Below the pieces are notes generated by a model. The model made no database searches, was not told the origin of the DNA, and was given only the letters and a program-made list of their open reading frames with translations. Below, in pieces: positions 51,217-60,009 of a DNA stretch of 64,000 nucleotides (position 1 is the stretch's first letter; each line of letters opens with the position of its first letter). A program made the position numbers and the translations under genes. The DNA comes from Arthrobacter dokdonellae (GTDB lineage: Bacteria; Actinomycetota; Actinomycetes; Actinomycetales; Micrococcaceae), in NCBI RefSeq assembly GCF_003268655.1, contig NZ_CP029642.1:2790001-2854000 (forward strand). Direction: 5' to 3'.

Positions 51217-52669
51217 GATGTCCTCCAGTGTGGGGCGGTCTGATGGGTGGGTTGCCGGGCCCGGACGCCGGTGGCCGCGGCTTGGGCCCAGATGATGGGC
51301 CAGGACGTGCGGTGCCGGGACTCGACGGGCCGCCTCCTGGGTGCGGCACGCCGGGGCCCGCCTGCTGTGGTGGAGTCATCGTGCTCCTCCCTGTCGCGGT
51401 AGGGCTACCTGTTGGCGATGACTGGGGCGCACGGGGCTGGCCCGTTGTTTGCTGTCGATTTGGAGTTTCGGTTGCCGATGCCTGGCCTGGGTCCGGCGCA
51501 GTGGAGGTCGGAGCCTGCGGAGTCGCCGATGCGCCGGGGCGTTGCTGAATCTTGGGCTTGTCCGGGGAGGATGTCGAGCTGGAAACAGCAGGATCCTTCA
51601 CGTGGGCCGTCTCAGGCTTCGCGCTGGATTGCACCACTTTGGGGCTTTGACCACCTCGGCCGGATGTCAGCATGTGATGGTTGTGCAGCTGCTGTCCCAG
51701 CTGTCGGCTGGCGAATCTTGAGCTTTGTTGTGCTACATGACCTCCGCCGGCTGATTGTGCTGCGGCGGCCAGCTCGCCACCGGCGAATCCGACAAGTTTT
51801 AAGGCCATCAGCGGTGCTGCGCAGGCGAGGGTCATGCCCACTGCGCCGGCCGCCATTCCGGCAAAGGAGGTGGAGTTCGCGTACAGTCTGACGGCCACGG
51901 CCAGAATTGTCGCAGCCAAGGGTTTGGCGAGCAGCAGGGCGACGACGACCTCGCACCACCGCCCGGCCCAGGACTTGGTCTTCTCCCACGGCATGAGCAT
52001 CAGGGCGACGGGGGCGACGGCGGCCAGCACGATCAGGGCGAACGAGCGGAAGATCATCGAGCACATCAGGATGAACGCCAGAACCCAGACAATGAGTGTC
52101 GCCATCACCGTGATGACGATGGTGCCGATGGCTGGGTTCCCTGTTGTGGACTGCGCTCCGAACGGTGTGGCAATCCAGGCTTGACCGGAACCGGCCGTGC
52201 CATGCTTGAACCCAAAGAGGCGCATGAAGACCACGTAAGGGTCAGATCCCATCGTGGCCAGCAGTGCTGTCGAGGCGCTGTCGCTGACATGGGTCAGGGC
52301 CTGCATCAGGTAGACGGCGCCGCTGACGACGGGCACGGCGACGAAGCCGCCGATCAGGGCGCGCCAGATCCGGCGTGCTTGTTGCGAGATGAGGCCCGAG
52401 ACCAGTTGCAGGATCATGACGGCCACCAACGGCGTCATCATGACAACGACCCACCAGCTCGTCAGTCCCTGGACCGCCGTCCACTGGGAATCGTCGACAT
52501 TGGAGACACCGAATGCCCCGGAGATGAAGGACCACAGCCAAGAGGCCAGGCTCTCCAAGATGCCGGCAAAAAAGCCGCCAATGCCCGATGTGACTGTGTC
52601 CTTGGCCGCGGAAACGAGCCCGCACCCAAGGGGCCACCAACCCCCTAAAGTGCACTCAAGCGCTGGCAT
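51209..52669 (-). CDS. VirB6/TrbL-like polytopic membrane protein
   Basis: The 486-residue protein has several membrane helices between about 20 and 310 (VVVMMTPLVAVMILQLVSGLI, IVITVMATLIVWVLAFILMC, SFALIVLAAVAPVALML) and a long Pro/Ser/Thr/Gly-rich C-terminal tail (about 340-486). The early motif APVALMLMPWEKTKSWAGRW is typical of actinobacterial conjugation membrane proteins. VirB6/TrbL proteins form the inner-membrane part of the channel. The last residues are low-complexity and may lie outside the membrane in the cytoplasm. Confidence 0.8.
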   Translation of the reverse strand: MPALECTLGGWWPLGCGLVSAAKDTVTSGIGGFFAGILESLASWLWSFISGAFGVSNVDDSQWTAVQGLTSWWVVVMMTPLVAVMILQLVSGLISQQARRIWRALIGGFVAVPVVSGAVYLMQALTHVSDSASTALLATMGSDPYVVFMRLFGFKHGTAGSGQAWIATPFGAQSTTGNPAIGTIVITVMATLIVWVLAFILMCSMIFRSFALIVLAAVAPVALMLMPWEKTKSWAGRWCEVVVALLLAKPLAATILAVAVRLYANSTSFAGMAAGAVGMTLACAAPLMALKLVGFAGGELAAAAQSAGGGHVAQQSSRFASRQLGQQLHNHHMLTSGRGGQSPKVVQSSAKPETAHVKDPAVSSSTSSPDKPKIQQRPGASATPQAPTSTAPDPGQASATETPNRQQTTGQPRAPQSSPTGSPTATGRSTMTPPQQAGPGVPHPGGGPSSPGTARPGPSSGPKPRPPASGPGNPPIRPPHTGGHHD

Positions 52670-52678
52670 GGTGACCGC

Positions 52679-52966
52679 TCAGAACCCGAGGTGGAAGGCA
52701 GTCTGTGACCACAGGATGTAGCCGTTGATCCCGCCAAGGATTGCGGCAATGGGGCCGGTCCAGAGCAGGATCATCCCGCCGCCGGACGCCAGCCGGGATG
52801 ACTGGCTGAGTTTGCCTGCCAGCAGCATGGCGGCACCAATGATGGCGACGATGGCGATGACAATGAAGGCCCCGACAAGGATTCCTCCGCCGATTTGCTT
52901 CAGGGAGTCCAGGAACGGGAAGTTGCCGTTGGGGACGATTCCAGGGTCCACGGGTGCGAAATTCAT
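52679..52966 (-). CDS. Small two-helix conjugation protein (DUF6112-like)
   Basis: About 95 residues with two membrane helices (ILVGAFIVIAIVAIIGAAMLLA and MILLWTGPIAAILGGINGYIL). Size and layout resemble pilin-like VirB2/TrbC proteins, and I recognise the family often labelled DUF6112 in this position of actinobacterial elements. The ATG at 52966 has GGAG seven bases upstream and fits the conserved NFAPVDPGIVPN start; an earlier in-frame start would add an unconserved charged stretch. Confidence 0.75.
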   Translation of the reverse strand: MNFAPVDPGIVPNGNFPFLDSLKQIGGGILVGAFIVIAIVAIIGAAMLLAGKLSQSSRLASGGGMILLWTGPIAAILGGINGYILWSQTAFHLGF

Positions 52967-53075
52967 GACATTACTCCATCCGGACATTGAAGACAGACGT
53001 TGCGTTTGCTTCTTCACTTCCATGCCCAATTTGGTGCCGGCCGCATGACCTGGGCGTCGGGCCGGCGGCGGGCCG

Positions 53076-54227
53076 CTATTTTTTGCCCACGACGGTGAAG
53101 TACTGTGATCCGGTGTTCCAGCTGACAGGGTGGAGGAGGGTGCCGGCTGACGGGTTCAGGGCGCTGTACATCATGCCGTTCCCCGCGTAGATGCCGATGT
53201 GGGCCCAGTGGTGGGGGCCGTCGGGGTTTTGGACCACCAGATCGCCGGGCTGGGGCGTGGAGGTGGACCGGCCAGCCCGCCATTGCTCGGTTCGGGGAAG
53301 CCGGATCCCGGCTTGGGCGTAGACCCATTGGACGTAGCCGGAGCAGTCCCAGGCCTGGAAGGCCGTGCCGCCCCAGATGTAAGTGCCGCCGACGCCCTCC
53401 TGGGCGTAATGGAGAATCGCCTTCCTGGTTGCAATCAAGTTTCCGGGGATGGCGGGTGCCGGGGCGCTGTCTGAAGGTCCCAGTGCGGGGCAGCCTTGGA
53501 GGCTGGTGTTTCCGCTGGCGGTTGCCAGGAGGGCTGCTGCGGTGGGTGCCCAGCGTTCGTAGAGTTCGGGGAATGCTGACGCCTGTACGGCCTGGGCCGC
53601 GGCTCCCAAGCCCATCGACGTCCAGCCCGGGATGTCCAGGAGACCGGGAGGTGAGCCGTGGTTCGGACCCTGGTGGCCGCCATAGAAGGCCTGGGCGTCA
53701 TAGGCCGGTGTCATCAGTTGTCGGACGCTCCCCCACCCGGCACTGGGTCGTTGTTGGGCTGAGCCTACGGAATCATGGTCGTGGCCAAGGCCATCATGGG
53801 GCATGGACAGCGATTCGGGGACGGCAGGGTTGGCCAGCATCCTGAGACCGGATTCTTGGAGAGCGACCATGATGGCAACCTGGATCCCCTTTGCCGGAAC
53901 GCCAAGGGACGATCCCACGGACAGGTAGGTGGCAGCGATGCTTTGCTGCTCAGGATCAAGTGCCAGTGGTATGCCGCCGGGCCCCGGAACAGTAATGCTC
54001 CCAGCGCCGCTACTCAGTGACGATGCCGGTTGCGGGGTGGTTCCGGCGGAGGACGATTCTTGAAGTGCCGACGTGCAAGGTGTGTTTGTACCCGCTATCT
54101 GGGCAACGAGGATGCTGGTGCCGCCGAGCATGGCGGCCATCCCCACAGGGACCACCACTACCAGCGCGCCAAGTACCCGCTGGATCAGTCGCGCTTTCGC
54201 GATGGTGGCCAGGGCCGCAGCGGGCAT
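53076..54227 (-). CDS. Conjugation-associated NlpC/P60 cell-wall hydrolase
   Basis: About 383 residues. One membrane helix lies at about 16-38 and anchors the protein. A lytic-transglycosylase-like helical region (about 90-250, with MVALQESGLRML and SVGSAQQRPSAGWGSV) precedes an NlpC/P60 domain with catalytic Cys in WDCSGYVQW (about 293-301) and His in HHWAHIGIY (about 335-343). Together these would open peptidoglycan for the secretion channel. The ATG at 54227 overlaps the upstream TGA (TGATG), which decides the start. Confidence 0.88.
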   Translation of the reverse strand: MPAAALATIAKARLIQRVLGALVVVVPVGMAAMLGGTSILVAQIAGTNTPCTSALQESSSAGTTPQPASSLSSGAGSITVPGPGGIPLALDPEQQSIAATYLSVGSSLGVPAKGIQVAIMVALQESGLRMLANPAVPESLSMPHDGLGHDHDSVGSAQQRPSAGWGSVRQLMTPAYDAQAFYGGHQGPNHGSPPGLLDIPGWTSMGLGAAAQAVQASAFPELYERWAPTAAALLATASGNTSLQGCPALGPSDSAPAPAIPGNLIATRKAILHYAQEGVGGTYIWGGTAFQAWDCSGYVQWVYAQAGIRLPRTEQWRAGRSTSTPQPGDLVVQNPDGPHHWAHIGIYAGNGMMYSALNPSAGTLLHPVSWNTGSQYFTVVGKK

Positions 54228-54964
54228 CAGTAGACGATTCTGCTGGCCGAGGTGTAAAAGCCGGCCAATGCGCAACGATGTGACGGAGCTGTGGGGGCCG
54301 GTGGGCAGTTCACCATGACACTGACCGGAACGCGGTAAGCAGCCGCGTGTGGATCCGTGGTGGAACGGTCAGTGACGCTGACGGTCATGGTGCAAACATG
54401 CAGCCCGACCCACGGGGCCGGGTGGTCCCGAAATTGCGCCAGCGCATTGTCACAGCTGGCTTGGACGACTCGGGCCGTTCGGTACGCCCCATAGGCGGAG
54501 AGCTGGGCGAATGCGGCCGCGTTGACGCCGGTTCCCTCAAACTCCTGTGTATACACCGTGAGCGGATTCGAACCATCAGCGAGGACGACCCACCAACCGC
54601 GCACATGCGCATATACTTGCGTATAGCCTTCGGTCCGCGAATCCCACGTGTACAGCGCGCGGGCAGTGTCCTCGGCATACACCTTGAAATCCAGGGTCCG
54701 TGGCTCGCCCGGCGAAACCGCGGCATCAGTCGGCACTGTGGTCGCTGCGACTTCAGGACCCGGCCCTGCTCCCCTCGACACTGCTGCAGTTTCGCTTGTC
54801 GCAGGCGGGGACGTCGGAACATTCGTGGCCCGTTGGGGCGAGCCTGCACCCGGTGGCAGAAACAATGCGATGACCACGGCCACCAGGGCTCCCAGTACTG
54901 CGATCAGGAACCAGTGCCGTCGGGAACGGGGCAGGTAGCCTTTCCATGCTGATGGTCCGCGCAT
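54227..54964 (-). CDS. VirB8/TcpC-like conjugation protein
   Basis: The 245-residue protein has a basic N-terminus, one membrane helix (HWFLIAVLGALVAVVIALFL, about 17-36), a Pro/Ala/Thr linker and a C-terminal domain of ~140 residues with several aromatic residues (VYAHVRGWWVVLADG) and Cys pairs. This is the layout of VirB8/TcpC scaffold proteins. Family assignment is by architecture and operon position only. It is the first gene of the T4SS operon transcribed leftwards; the next gene is coupled by one base overlap. Confidence 0.65.
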   Translation of the reverse strand: MRGPSAWKGYLPRSRRHWFLIAVLGALVAVVIALFLPPGAGSPQRATNVPTSPPATSETAAVSRGAGPGPEVAATTVPTDAAVSPGEPRTLDFKVYAEDTARALYTWDSRTEGYTQVYAHVRGWWVVLADGSNPLTVYTQEFEGTGVNAAAFAQLSAYGAYRTARVVQASCDNALAQFRDHPAPWVGLHVCTMTVSVTDRSTTDPHAAAYRVPVSVMVNCPPAPTAPSHRCALAGFYTSASRIVY

Positions 54965-55171
54965 TGGAGACCTCCTTTACCCGTCCATGCGGCAAAGAAG
55001 CCAACGGCGTATGACCCAACCGAGGCGGACCTGCTGCGCCGCACTCAAGCCAGGCCACGCAGTCGTGCGCGTCCAACGACACAGATGCTGTCTGCCGCTG
55101 TCGCATTGTCGGTATGTCATTGCCCCGGGGACGCAAGAAGGCTGGGTGCGGCGACGCTGTTGGCTTGGGGA

Positions 55172-55972
55172 CTATGAGGCTACGGCCTGCGGCGGCTGCG
55201 ACATCCCGATGACTTTCAGTGCCGCCCTGTAGAGTGCCCTGGCGCGTCCAGTCTGCACGGCGACGTACCTGGGCGTGACATTGTTCTTGGCCGCGATGAC
55301 AGGAAGAGCGGCAAGACGTTCCGGCCCGCTCAACCTGGGAACAACGATAGTTTCCGCGATCGCCCGGTGCAGTTCGGTGGGCAGGCATTTCGAGGCGCTC
55401 ATGGCGATTGTATCGGCATTTGCTTTGTCCGAATCCACCACGGCCAGTGCATTCCTCACCGTGATGGCCACTTGGCGCACGAATTTCAAATCCCTGTGCG
55501 CCCGGCGATAGGCCGGGGTGTCTGCACGGTCGGCAACGGGGGTTGCTGCACCTTGGCTGTCGTCATAATCATCCAAAAGAAGGAACATGGCTGACCCCCA
55601 GGCTTCTTCGCCGGCATACATCCGTGTCAGCTTCAGGACGTTCAGGGCCCATTCTCGATCGGCAACCCCGGCCGGCTCGGCAACGACGTCCTGCGGCCGA
55701 TCGACGCTGGGATGGTCGTCGGATTCCGCCGTGAACAGGGGAACGGTGTAGCGGGCGGCTGCCTTGGCGATGTGGGCCGCACACACGTGCTTGGCAATGC
55801 CCTGGACCCACGCCCCGAAGCGGACGTCCGGCAGCGGTTGGTACCGTCCCCGTGACACTCCGGTCCACACTGCGACGCGGATGTCCTGCAGCACGTCCTC
55901 CAGTTCGTTGGGGCACCCAGCCCTGGCCAGGCGAGAACGCACAAAAGTGGAAATATCGCCCACCGCCGTCAT
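55172..55972 (-). CDS. Sigma-70 family-like regulator
   Basis: About 266 residues from MTAVGDISTF. Residues 9-70 look like sigma region 2: NELEDVLQDIRVAVWTGV and FGAWVQGIAKHVCAAHIAKAAARY, close to the ECF pattern for core binding and -10 recognition. A helical C-terminal part (SGPERLAALPVIAAKNNVTPRYVAVQTGRARALY) fits a region 4 helix-turn-helix. The upstream ATG at 56080 would add 36 low-complexity residues. It could direct transcription of the transfer operon just downstream, which is inference. Confidence 0.6.
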   Translation of the reverse strand: MTAVGDISTFVRSRLARAGCPNELEDVLQDIRVAVWTGVSRGRYQPLPDVRFGAWVQGIAKHVCAAHIAKAAARYTVPLFTAESDDHPSVDRPQDVVAEPAGVADREWALNVLKLTRMYAGEEAWGSAMFLLLDDYDDSQGAATPVADRADTPAYRRAHRDLKFVRQVAITVRNALAVVDSDKANADTIAMSASKCLPTELHRAIAETIVVPRLSGPERLAALPVIAAKNNVTPRYVAVQTGRARALYRAALKVIGMSQPPQAVAS

Positions 55973-56282
55973 GACATCTTCACCACGAATATCAGGACCG
56001 TGAGCCTCGGAACCGGGCCTGAAATCGCCCGGAAGTTGGTCTTTGCGGTGGGGCCTGCGAGCTGACGGGTAAGAGACCATCGTCGTCTTCGTTCACGAGA
56101 AACTGCACACTATTGGGGTAGGCCACCACACTGTCCAAATGGAGCGACGGCATTGCGACCACGGTAGGGATCCCAGTTGCGTACCAAAACCCCAGAGAGG
56201 ATATAAACCAGTGTCAGTTCACGGTTTCCCAATGTCAACCCCTACTATGTCATTCTGTGGATAAAAGGTGCAGAATTGAACC
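55973..56282. other. Divergent regulatory gap
   Basis: This 310-base stretch separates the leftward sigma-like gene from the rightward winged-helix gene. No gene is supported in it; it should carry both promoters and any operator, but no clear palindrome was picked out. Confidence 0.4.
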
Positions 56283-56660
56283 ATGCCTAAGATCACGCAC
56301 CCGGTAGACCTGGCCTGGACGGCCGACGTGGAAGCGTCAATGGAGACGTTCGGCAATCGGGCCCGCCTCGAAATCATCCGGTATCTGGAAGGAAGTGGGC
56401 CGGTGCCGCGCGGGGACATCGTGGATGCCGTCAGCGCCAGTGAGGCAAGCGTTGCCCAGCACCTGATCGCGCTTGAAAAAACGGGGGCCATCGTCGTGGA
56501 CATCGTTCAGGGCCGTCGGCACGGCAGGTCACCACGCTATTCGGTGGCTGAAAACCGTATCAAGGAACTATTGGCAGCCCATCAGGACTATCTCCTTAAT
56601 CGGCGGCCGGCCCTCCCCCAGGGTGCAGGGCAATATCCTGATCCAGGTATTCAACAATGA
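56283..56660 (+). CDS. Winged-helix transcriptional regulator (ArsR/MarR-like)
   Basis: The 125-residue protein has a winged helix-turn-helix core: NRARLEIIRYLEGSGPVPRGDIVDAVSASEASVAQHLIALEKTG-like pattern (recognition helix around SEASVAQHL) and a basic wing in VQGRRHGRSPRYSV. No metal-binding Cys motif is present, so it is unlikely to be a metal sensor. It faces the sigma-like gene across a 310-base gap and its 3' end overlaps the convergent XRE gene by 65 bases. Role in control of excision or transfer is inferred. Confidence 0.75.
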   Translation: MPKITHPVDLAWTADVEASMETFGNRARLEIIRYLEGSGPVPRGDIVDAVSASEASVAQHLIALEKTGAIVVDIVQGRRHGRSPRYSVAENRIKELLAAHQDYLLNRRPALPQGAGQYPDPGIQQ

Positions 56661-57060
56661 TCTCCAATGTCTCCGGCGAAACATCCCCGAGCGTTCTTGC
56701 CGCAAATGACTTGACCCTGGCCGCCCGCAACGACTTCACGAACTCGAGCTGCCGGCCGACCATCTCAGGAGTCTCTATGTCCTCGACACCGAGCAAATAC
56801 TCGGGATCCACGTTGAAATAGTCAGCCAGCGCAGTCAACAGCGGCCGATCCTGGACCAGTCGCCCATTGCCGTCCTTCATGTAGGACCACCGCGCCCTGG
56901 ACAATCCAACCCCACGAACCGTCATCGCCGCACGAATTTCCGGAAAAGTCAGTGCCTCACCTCTCTCCGCGACAGCGACATCAAGCAAGAGGTGGAGCTT
57001 TCGGGCAAGCTCACCCTGGGGCGTGCGCCTGGCCGCACCGGGCGTTTCGTGATGCGTCAT
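56596..57060 (-). CDS. XRE-like (EspR-type) DNA-binding protein
   Basis: About 154 residues from MTHHETPGAARR. The helix-turn-helix lies at about 35-90, with LTFPEIRAAM, LSRARWSYMKDGNGR and LLTALADYFNVDPEYLLG, a pattern known from actinobacterial XRE and EspR-type regulators. The C-terminal helices may dimerise. It is convergent with and overlaps the winged-helix gene, which can produce antisense control between the two. The first 11 residues before MTHH are unconserved and were not included. Confidence 0.75.
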   Translation of the reverse strand: MTHHETPGAARRTPQGELARKLHLLLDVAVAERGEALTFPEIRAAMTVRGVGLSRARWSYMKDGNGRLVQDRPLLTALADYFNVDPEYLLGVEDIETPEMVGRQLEFVKSLRAARVKSFAARTLGDVSPETLEIIVEYLDQDIALHPGGGPAAD

Positions 57061-57507
57061 GTATCTCCAATCCGGTCCTCGGGAGTGCTTCAAGTATGGT
57101 CCCGCGCCTTGAACGCTTCAAGAAGCCGCAAGACTGGAACAGTCCGCGAAACAGGCCCTACATCATCAACAACGCAAGGCCAATCCTGCACACCCTAGCC
57201 TTTCCATATCTGTCCGTCGTCGCACTCGTCTGCTCCAGTCGCATAAGTTCCCTTGTTGTCGTGCCGTTACGGCCTCCGGCGGCAGGGCTCAAGACTCGCG
57301 GTGCCGCCGCCGAGAATGGCGACGCAGCCATGATCGGGAACCTCACTGTCCACAAGGGCCTGGCCGCTGTGGCGGGGAACCCGCCCGCACGTGATCGGCG
57401 GCAGGCGAGTCGGCCGCCGTCGTTCTTCCGACATGCCAACGGAAGTCATGTAGTTTCAGTGTCTTTGCACCATGGAAGGGTACACGCACGCTGAACAGGA
57501 GAATTCG
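57061..57507. other. Gap between XRE regulator and excisionase
   Basis: No gene is supported in these 447 bases. As the divergent region upstream of xis-int it should hold the recombination-gene promoter and operators, but none was clear by eye. Confidence 0.4.
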
Positions 57508-57729
57508 ATGACCGAGCAGACAGACCGCACATCATCCACCCATGGTTTCGTCGACGAGTGGATGACGCCCAAGGAGATCTGCCATGAGCTGCAGATCCCC
57601 GAGCAGACTTTCTACCAGTGGCGCGTCAAGCACGTGGGACCGAGGGCCCACAGGATCGGGCGCCACCTTCGCATCAGCCGCACGGATTTCAACGCGTGGC
57701 TCGCCACAACGGAAGACCCCGTTGGCTAG
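57508..57729 (+). CDS. xis: Excisionase-like helix-turn-helix protein
   Basis: The 73-residue product has a MerR/excisionase-type helix-turn-helix: WMTPKEICHELQIPEQTFYQWR, followed by GRHLRISRTDFNAWLA, the pattern in which the second helix and wing place the protein on DNA. The ATG at 57508 has AGGAGA upstream at 57498-57503, so it is preferred over the ATG at 57472. The gene ends with an overlap into the integrase TTG start. Xis proteins turn the integrase toward excision. Confidence 0.82.
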   Translation: MTEQTDRTSSTHGFVDEWMTPKEICHELQIPEQTFYQWRVKHVGPRAHRIGRHLRISRTDFNAWLATTEDPVG

Positions 57730-58897
57730 AGCAAAAACGCCGCTCGGGACCTGGGGAAAAATTACCCGCCGAAAGATGGGGCCCACCACGTGGCGGGCAC
57801 GGGCAACCATGCGCGGATATGACGGCAAGCCCCGGATGTACCAAATGACAGGGCCAACCGGGGCCCAGGCTGAAGCCGCCCTCCTGACCAAGCTCAATGA
57901 GATGCTCCCGCCCACCGACGACGTGATCAGCCCCGACATGGCCATCAGCGAACTCGCCAAATTCTGGTGGCTCGAATTCGAGGACCTGGGACGGGCTGCC
58001 AATACGCGCCGGCGCTACCGGGAAATCATTGACACCTACATCCTGCCCGGAGTGGGGAACCTCACCATTCGCGAAGCCAACGTCTCCACCCTGGACAAGT
58101 TCCTCAAGGGCGTGCGCATCAAACACGGCAACGCAACAGCCAAAATGTCCAAGACTCTACTCTCCGGCATGATGTCCCTGGCCACACGCCACGGCGCCGC
58201 CCCAACAAATCCCCTACGGGAGGTCGCCCGTATCCCCACCGGCAACAAGGAAGTCCGCGCACTGACCATTGACGAAGTCGCCAAGCTTCGACATGACGTC
58301 TACCGATGGCAACAGCCAACCGGACGCCAGAATGGACTGCACGAAAAGGACATCCTCGACGTCGTGGACATCATGCTGGCCACCGGCGCCAGGATCGGAG
58401 AGGCGCTGGCCATCCGGTGGTCCGACGTCGACCTGGCCGCCGAGAAGCCGACCGTCACCATCCGCGGGACCATCATCGACATCCGGGGCAAGAACGGACT
58501 GAGGATCCAGGACCACCCCAAGAGCGCCAACTCGCGACAACGCTACTTCCTGCCACCTTTCGCCATCGAGATGCTGCGTCGGCGCCAGGCCGATCCGTTG
58601 CGACAAAATACCTTTGACTTGGTGTTCCCTTCCAGCACCTTGACCATTCGAGATCCCAATGGGTTCCGGAAACAATGGCGAGAAGCCCGGAAAGCTGTTG
58701 GCTTCGACTGGGTCACACCGCACACCTTTCGCAAATCAGTCGGGACCATCCTGGCCAACACCCAAGGCATGGCCGCCGCGACAGCGCAGCTTGGGCACGC
58801 GAGCGAGAAGATCACGAGCAAACACTACGTCCAAAAAACGCACGAGGCACCGGACAATACTGAGGTACTGCAGGCGTTCGGCAAACGCCCGAAGTAG
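57722..58897 (+). CDS. int: Tyrosine recombinase/integrase with TTG start
   Basis: About 391 residues. The start is a TTG at 57722 (reading ARAKTPLGTWGKI), eight bases inside the xis gene, because no ATG or GTG with a conserved N-terminus is available. The N-terminal part has an AP2-like arm-binding region and a SAM-like core-binding domain. The catalytic domain has Arg in ATGARIGEAL (about 224), HTFRKS (about 334-339), LGHAS (about 358-362) and the nucleophile Tyr in SKHYV (about 369). It integrates and, with Xis, excises the element. The stop at 58897 is followed by a decayed IS. Confidence 0.92.
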   Translation: MARAKTPLGTWGKITRRKMGPTTWRARATMRGYDGKPRMYQMTGPTGAQAEAALLTKLNEMLPPTDDVISPDMAISELAKFWWLEFEDLGRAANTRRRYREIIDTYILPGVGNLTIREANVSTLDKFLKGVRIKHGNATAKMSKTLLSGMMSLATRHGAAPTNPLREVARIPTGNKEVRALTIDEVAKLRHDVYRWQQPTGRQNGLHEKDILDVVDIMLATGARIGEALAIRWSDVDLAAEKPTVTIRGTIIDIRGKNGLRIQDHPKSANSRQRYFLPPFAIEMLRRRQADPLRQNTFDLVFPSSTLTIRDPNGFRKQWREARKAVGFDWVTPHTFRKSVGTILANTQGMAAATAQLGHASEKITSKHYVQKTHEAPDNTEVLQAFGKRPK

Positions 58898-59052
58898 CAC
58901 CGTCGACCACGTAATTGACCCTTCAGAATTCAGAGTGTAGACAGCGCCTCCGCATGAGAAGTCCGGGAGGGAGTTGTCGTAGCTGGTCTGAGAGCCTAAG
59001 GAAAAACCTGGATTTCCTGGATCGTGAGTTTTCTACCAAGATGCCCTCGAGT

Positions 59053-59691
59053 TCAACGCTTCCTTCCGATACTCTGACCAGGCCATATTATGCCGCCTCG
59101 ACGGACTCGCACTTGACGCAACTGGGCAGTATGTGCGCGCGGATGGTGACATCCACGCCTTGCGTGTTGTTGCTCCCGATGACTGGTGCCATCGACGCGG
59201 GTCCCAGGGACTTCCCCGTGACACCCTGACCTGCCAGCTGGGCCATAAACCCCTTCAAGTGGCGGCCCAGCGCTTTGCTGGTGCGCATCCCCCGTTACCG
59301 CTGCACCGGGTAAGGACAAGCGTAGTGGCAAGATACCTCCACGGCTGCAGAGCCACGCGTCAAGCACTCGCGCCGCGGGCTGCGCTGAGCCTTGGAACAG
59401 ATCGTGTGCCAACACCGCGCCGTCGCCCGGATGGCCGAAGGCTTGGGCGTCACTTGGCATACAGCCAACCAGACCGTGCTGTCGGAGCGTTGACCCGTGC
59501 CGATTGATGATTCGCACCGCTTCGCAGGCGTGAAGAACATGGGTGTTGATGAGCACGTCTATCGGCGCACCCGCCGTGGCAACAAATACATCACCGTTAT
59601 CAGCGGACTGACCCCGATCCGTGACTGCATGGGCCCTTCCCACCTGCCGGACATGGTCGAGGGCCGCTCTAAACCAGTCTTCGCGACCTAA
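59053..59691 (+). pseudogene. Decayed ISL3-family transposase
   Basis: Translated in pieces, the DNA gives FNASFRYSDQAILCRLDGLA, then DGDIHALRVVAPDDWCHRRG, QIVCQHRAVARMAEGLGV and, after an in-frame stop, HRFAGVKNMGVDEHVYRRTRRGNKYITVI and PDMVEGRSKPVF. This is the start, zinc-binding region and DDE start of an ISL3 transposase, broken by frameshifts and a stop codon near 59490. The CxxC zinc sites are lost and the catalytic domain is cut short. Terminal inverted repeats were not found. Confidence 0.8.
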
Positions 59692-60009
59692 TAGCAGGAA
59701 TACCGACAAGCGTGTCGGGATCGAGGACGTGGCCAGAGGCAAGTTCTCCGGACTCAAAAGCGCCGCAGCCGAAACTTCCTCGACGCGGTCCCGATCAAGG
59801 ACCTTAGGAGACTTCAGACCGAAACCAGAACCTGAGCCTGAAGAGCCCCAAACCACACCCTTCAGTACATGAAAGGACTCGAGCAGGCGCCACAAATTCC
59901 GCCAGCACTTCGACTCAATCTCGACATACGGTTCCAAATAAAGCCGCACCCTGCTAGCATCGGCAAAAGAATCACTGTTAGCAGCATCACATCCAAGGCA
60001 CCAGCACGG
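59692..60009. other. Gap between IS remnant and right-hand gene cluster
   Basis: These 318 bases contain no supported gene. They mark a drop in GC content and may be the edge of a separately acquired module. Confidence 0.4.

Larger units (their letters stand above)
31832..58900. mobile_element. Integrative and conjugative element (boundaries approximate)
   Basis: The stretch holds, in one block, cargo genes, a MobF relaxase, ArdC and SSB, VirD4/VirB4-like ATPases, other type IV secretion parts, a cell-wall hydrolase, regulators, an excisionase and a tyrosine integrase at the right end. That combination defines an ICE of actinobacterial type. The left limit is set at the first gene that I attribute to it and could be anywhere from the tRNA at 9.9 kb to 31.8 kb. 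No att repeats were identified, so the ends are estimates. Confidence 0.65.

Noticed and set aside
58898..59052. Search for an attR copy of the tRNA-Arg 3' end after the integrase
   Set aside because: No stretch matching the T arm or acceptor strand of the tRNA was found, so no att site is claimed.
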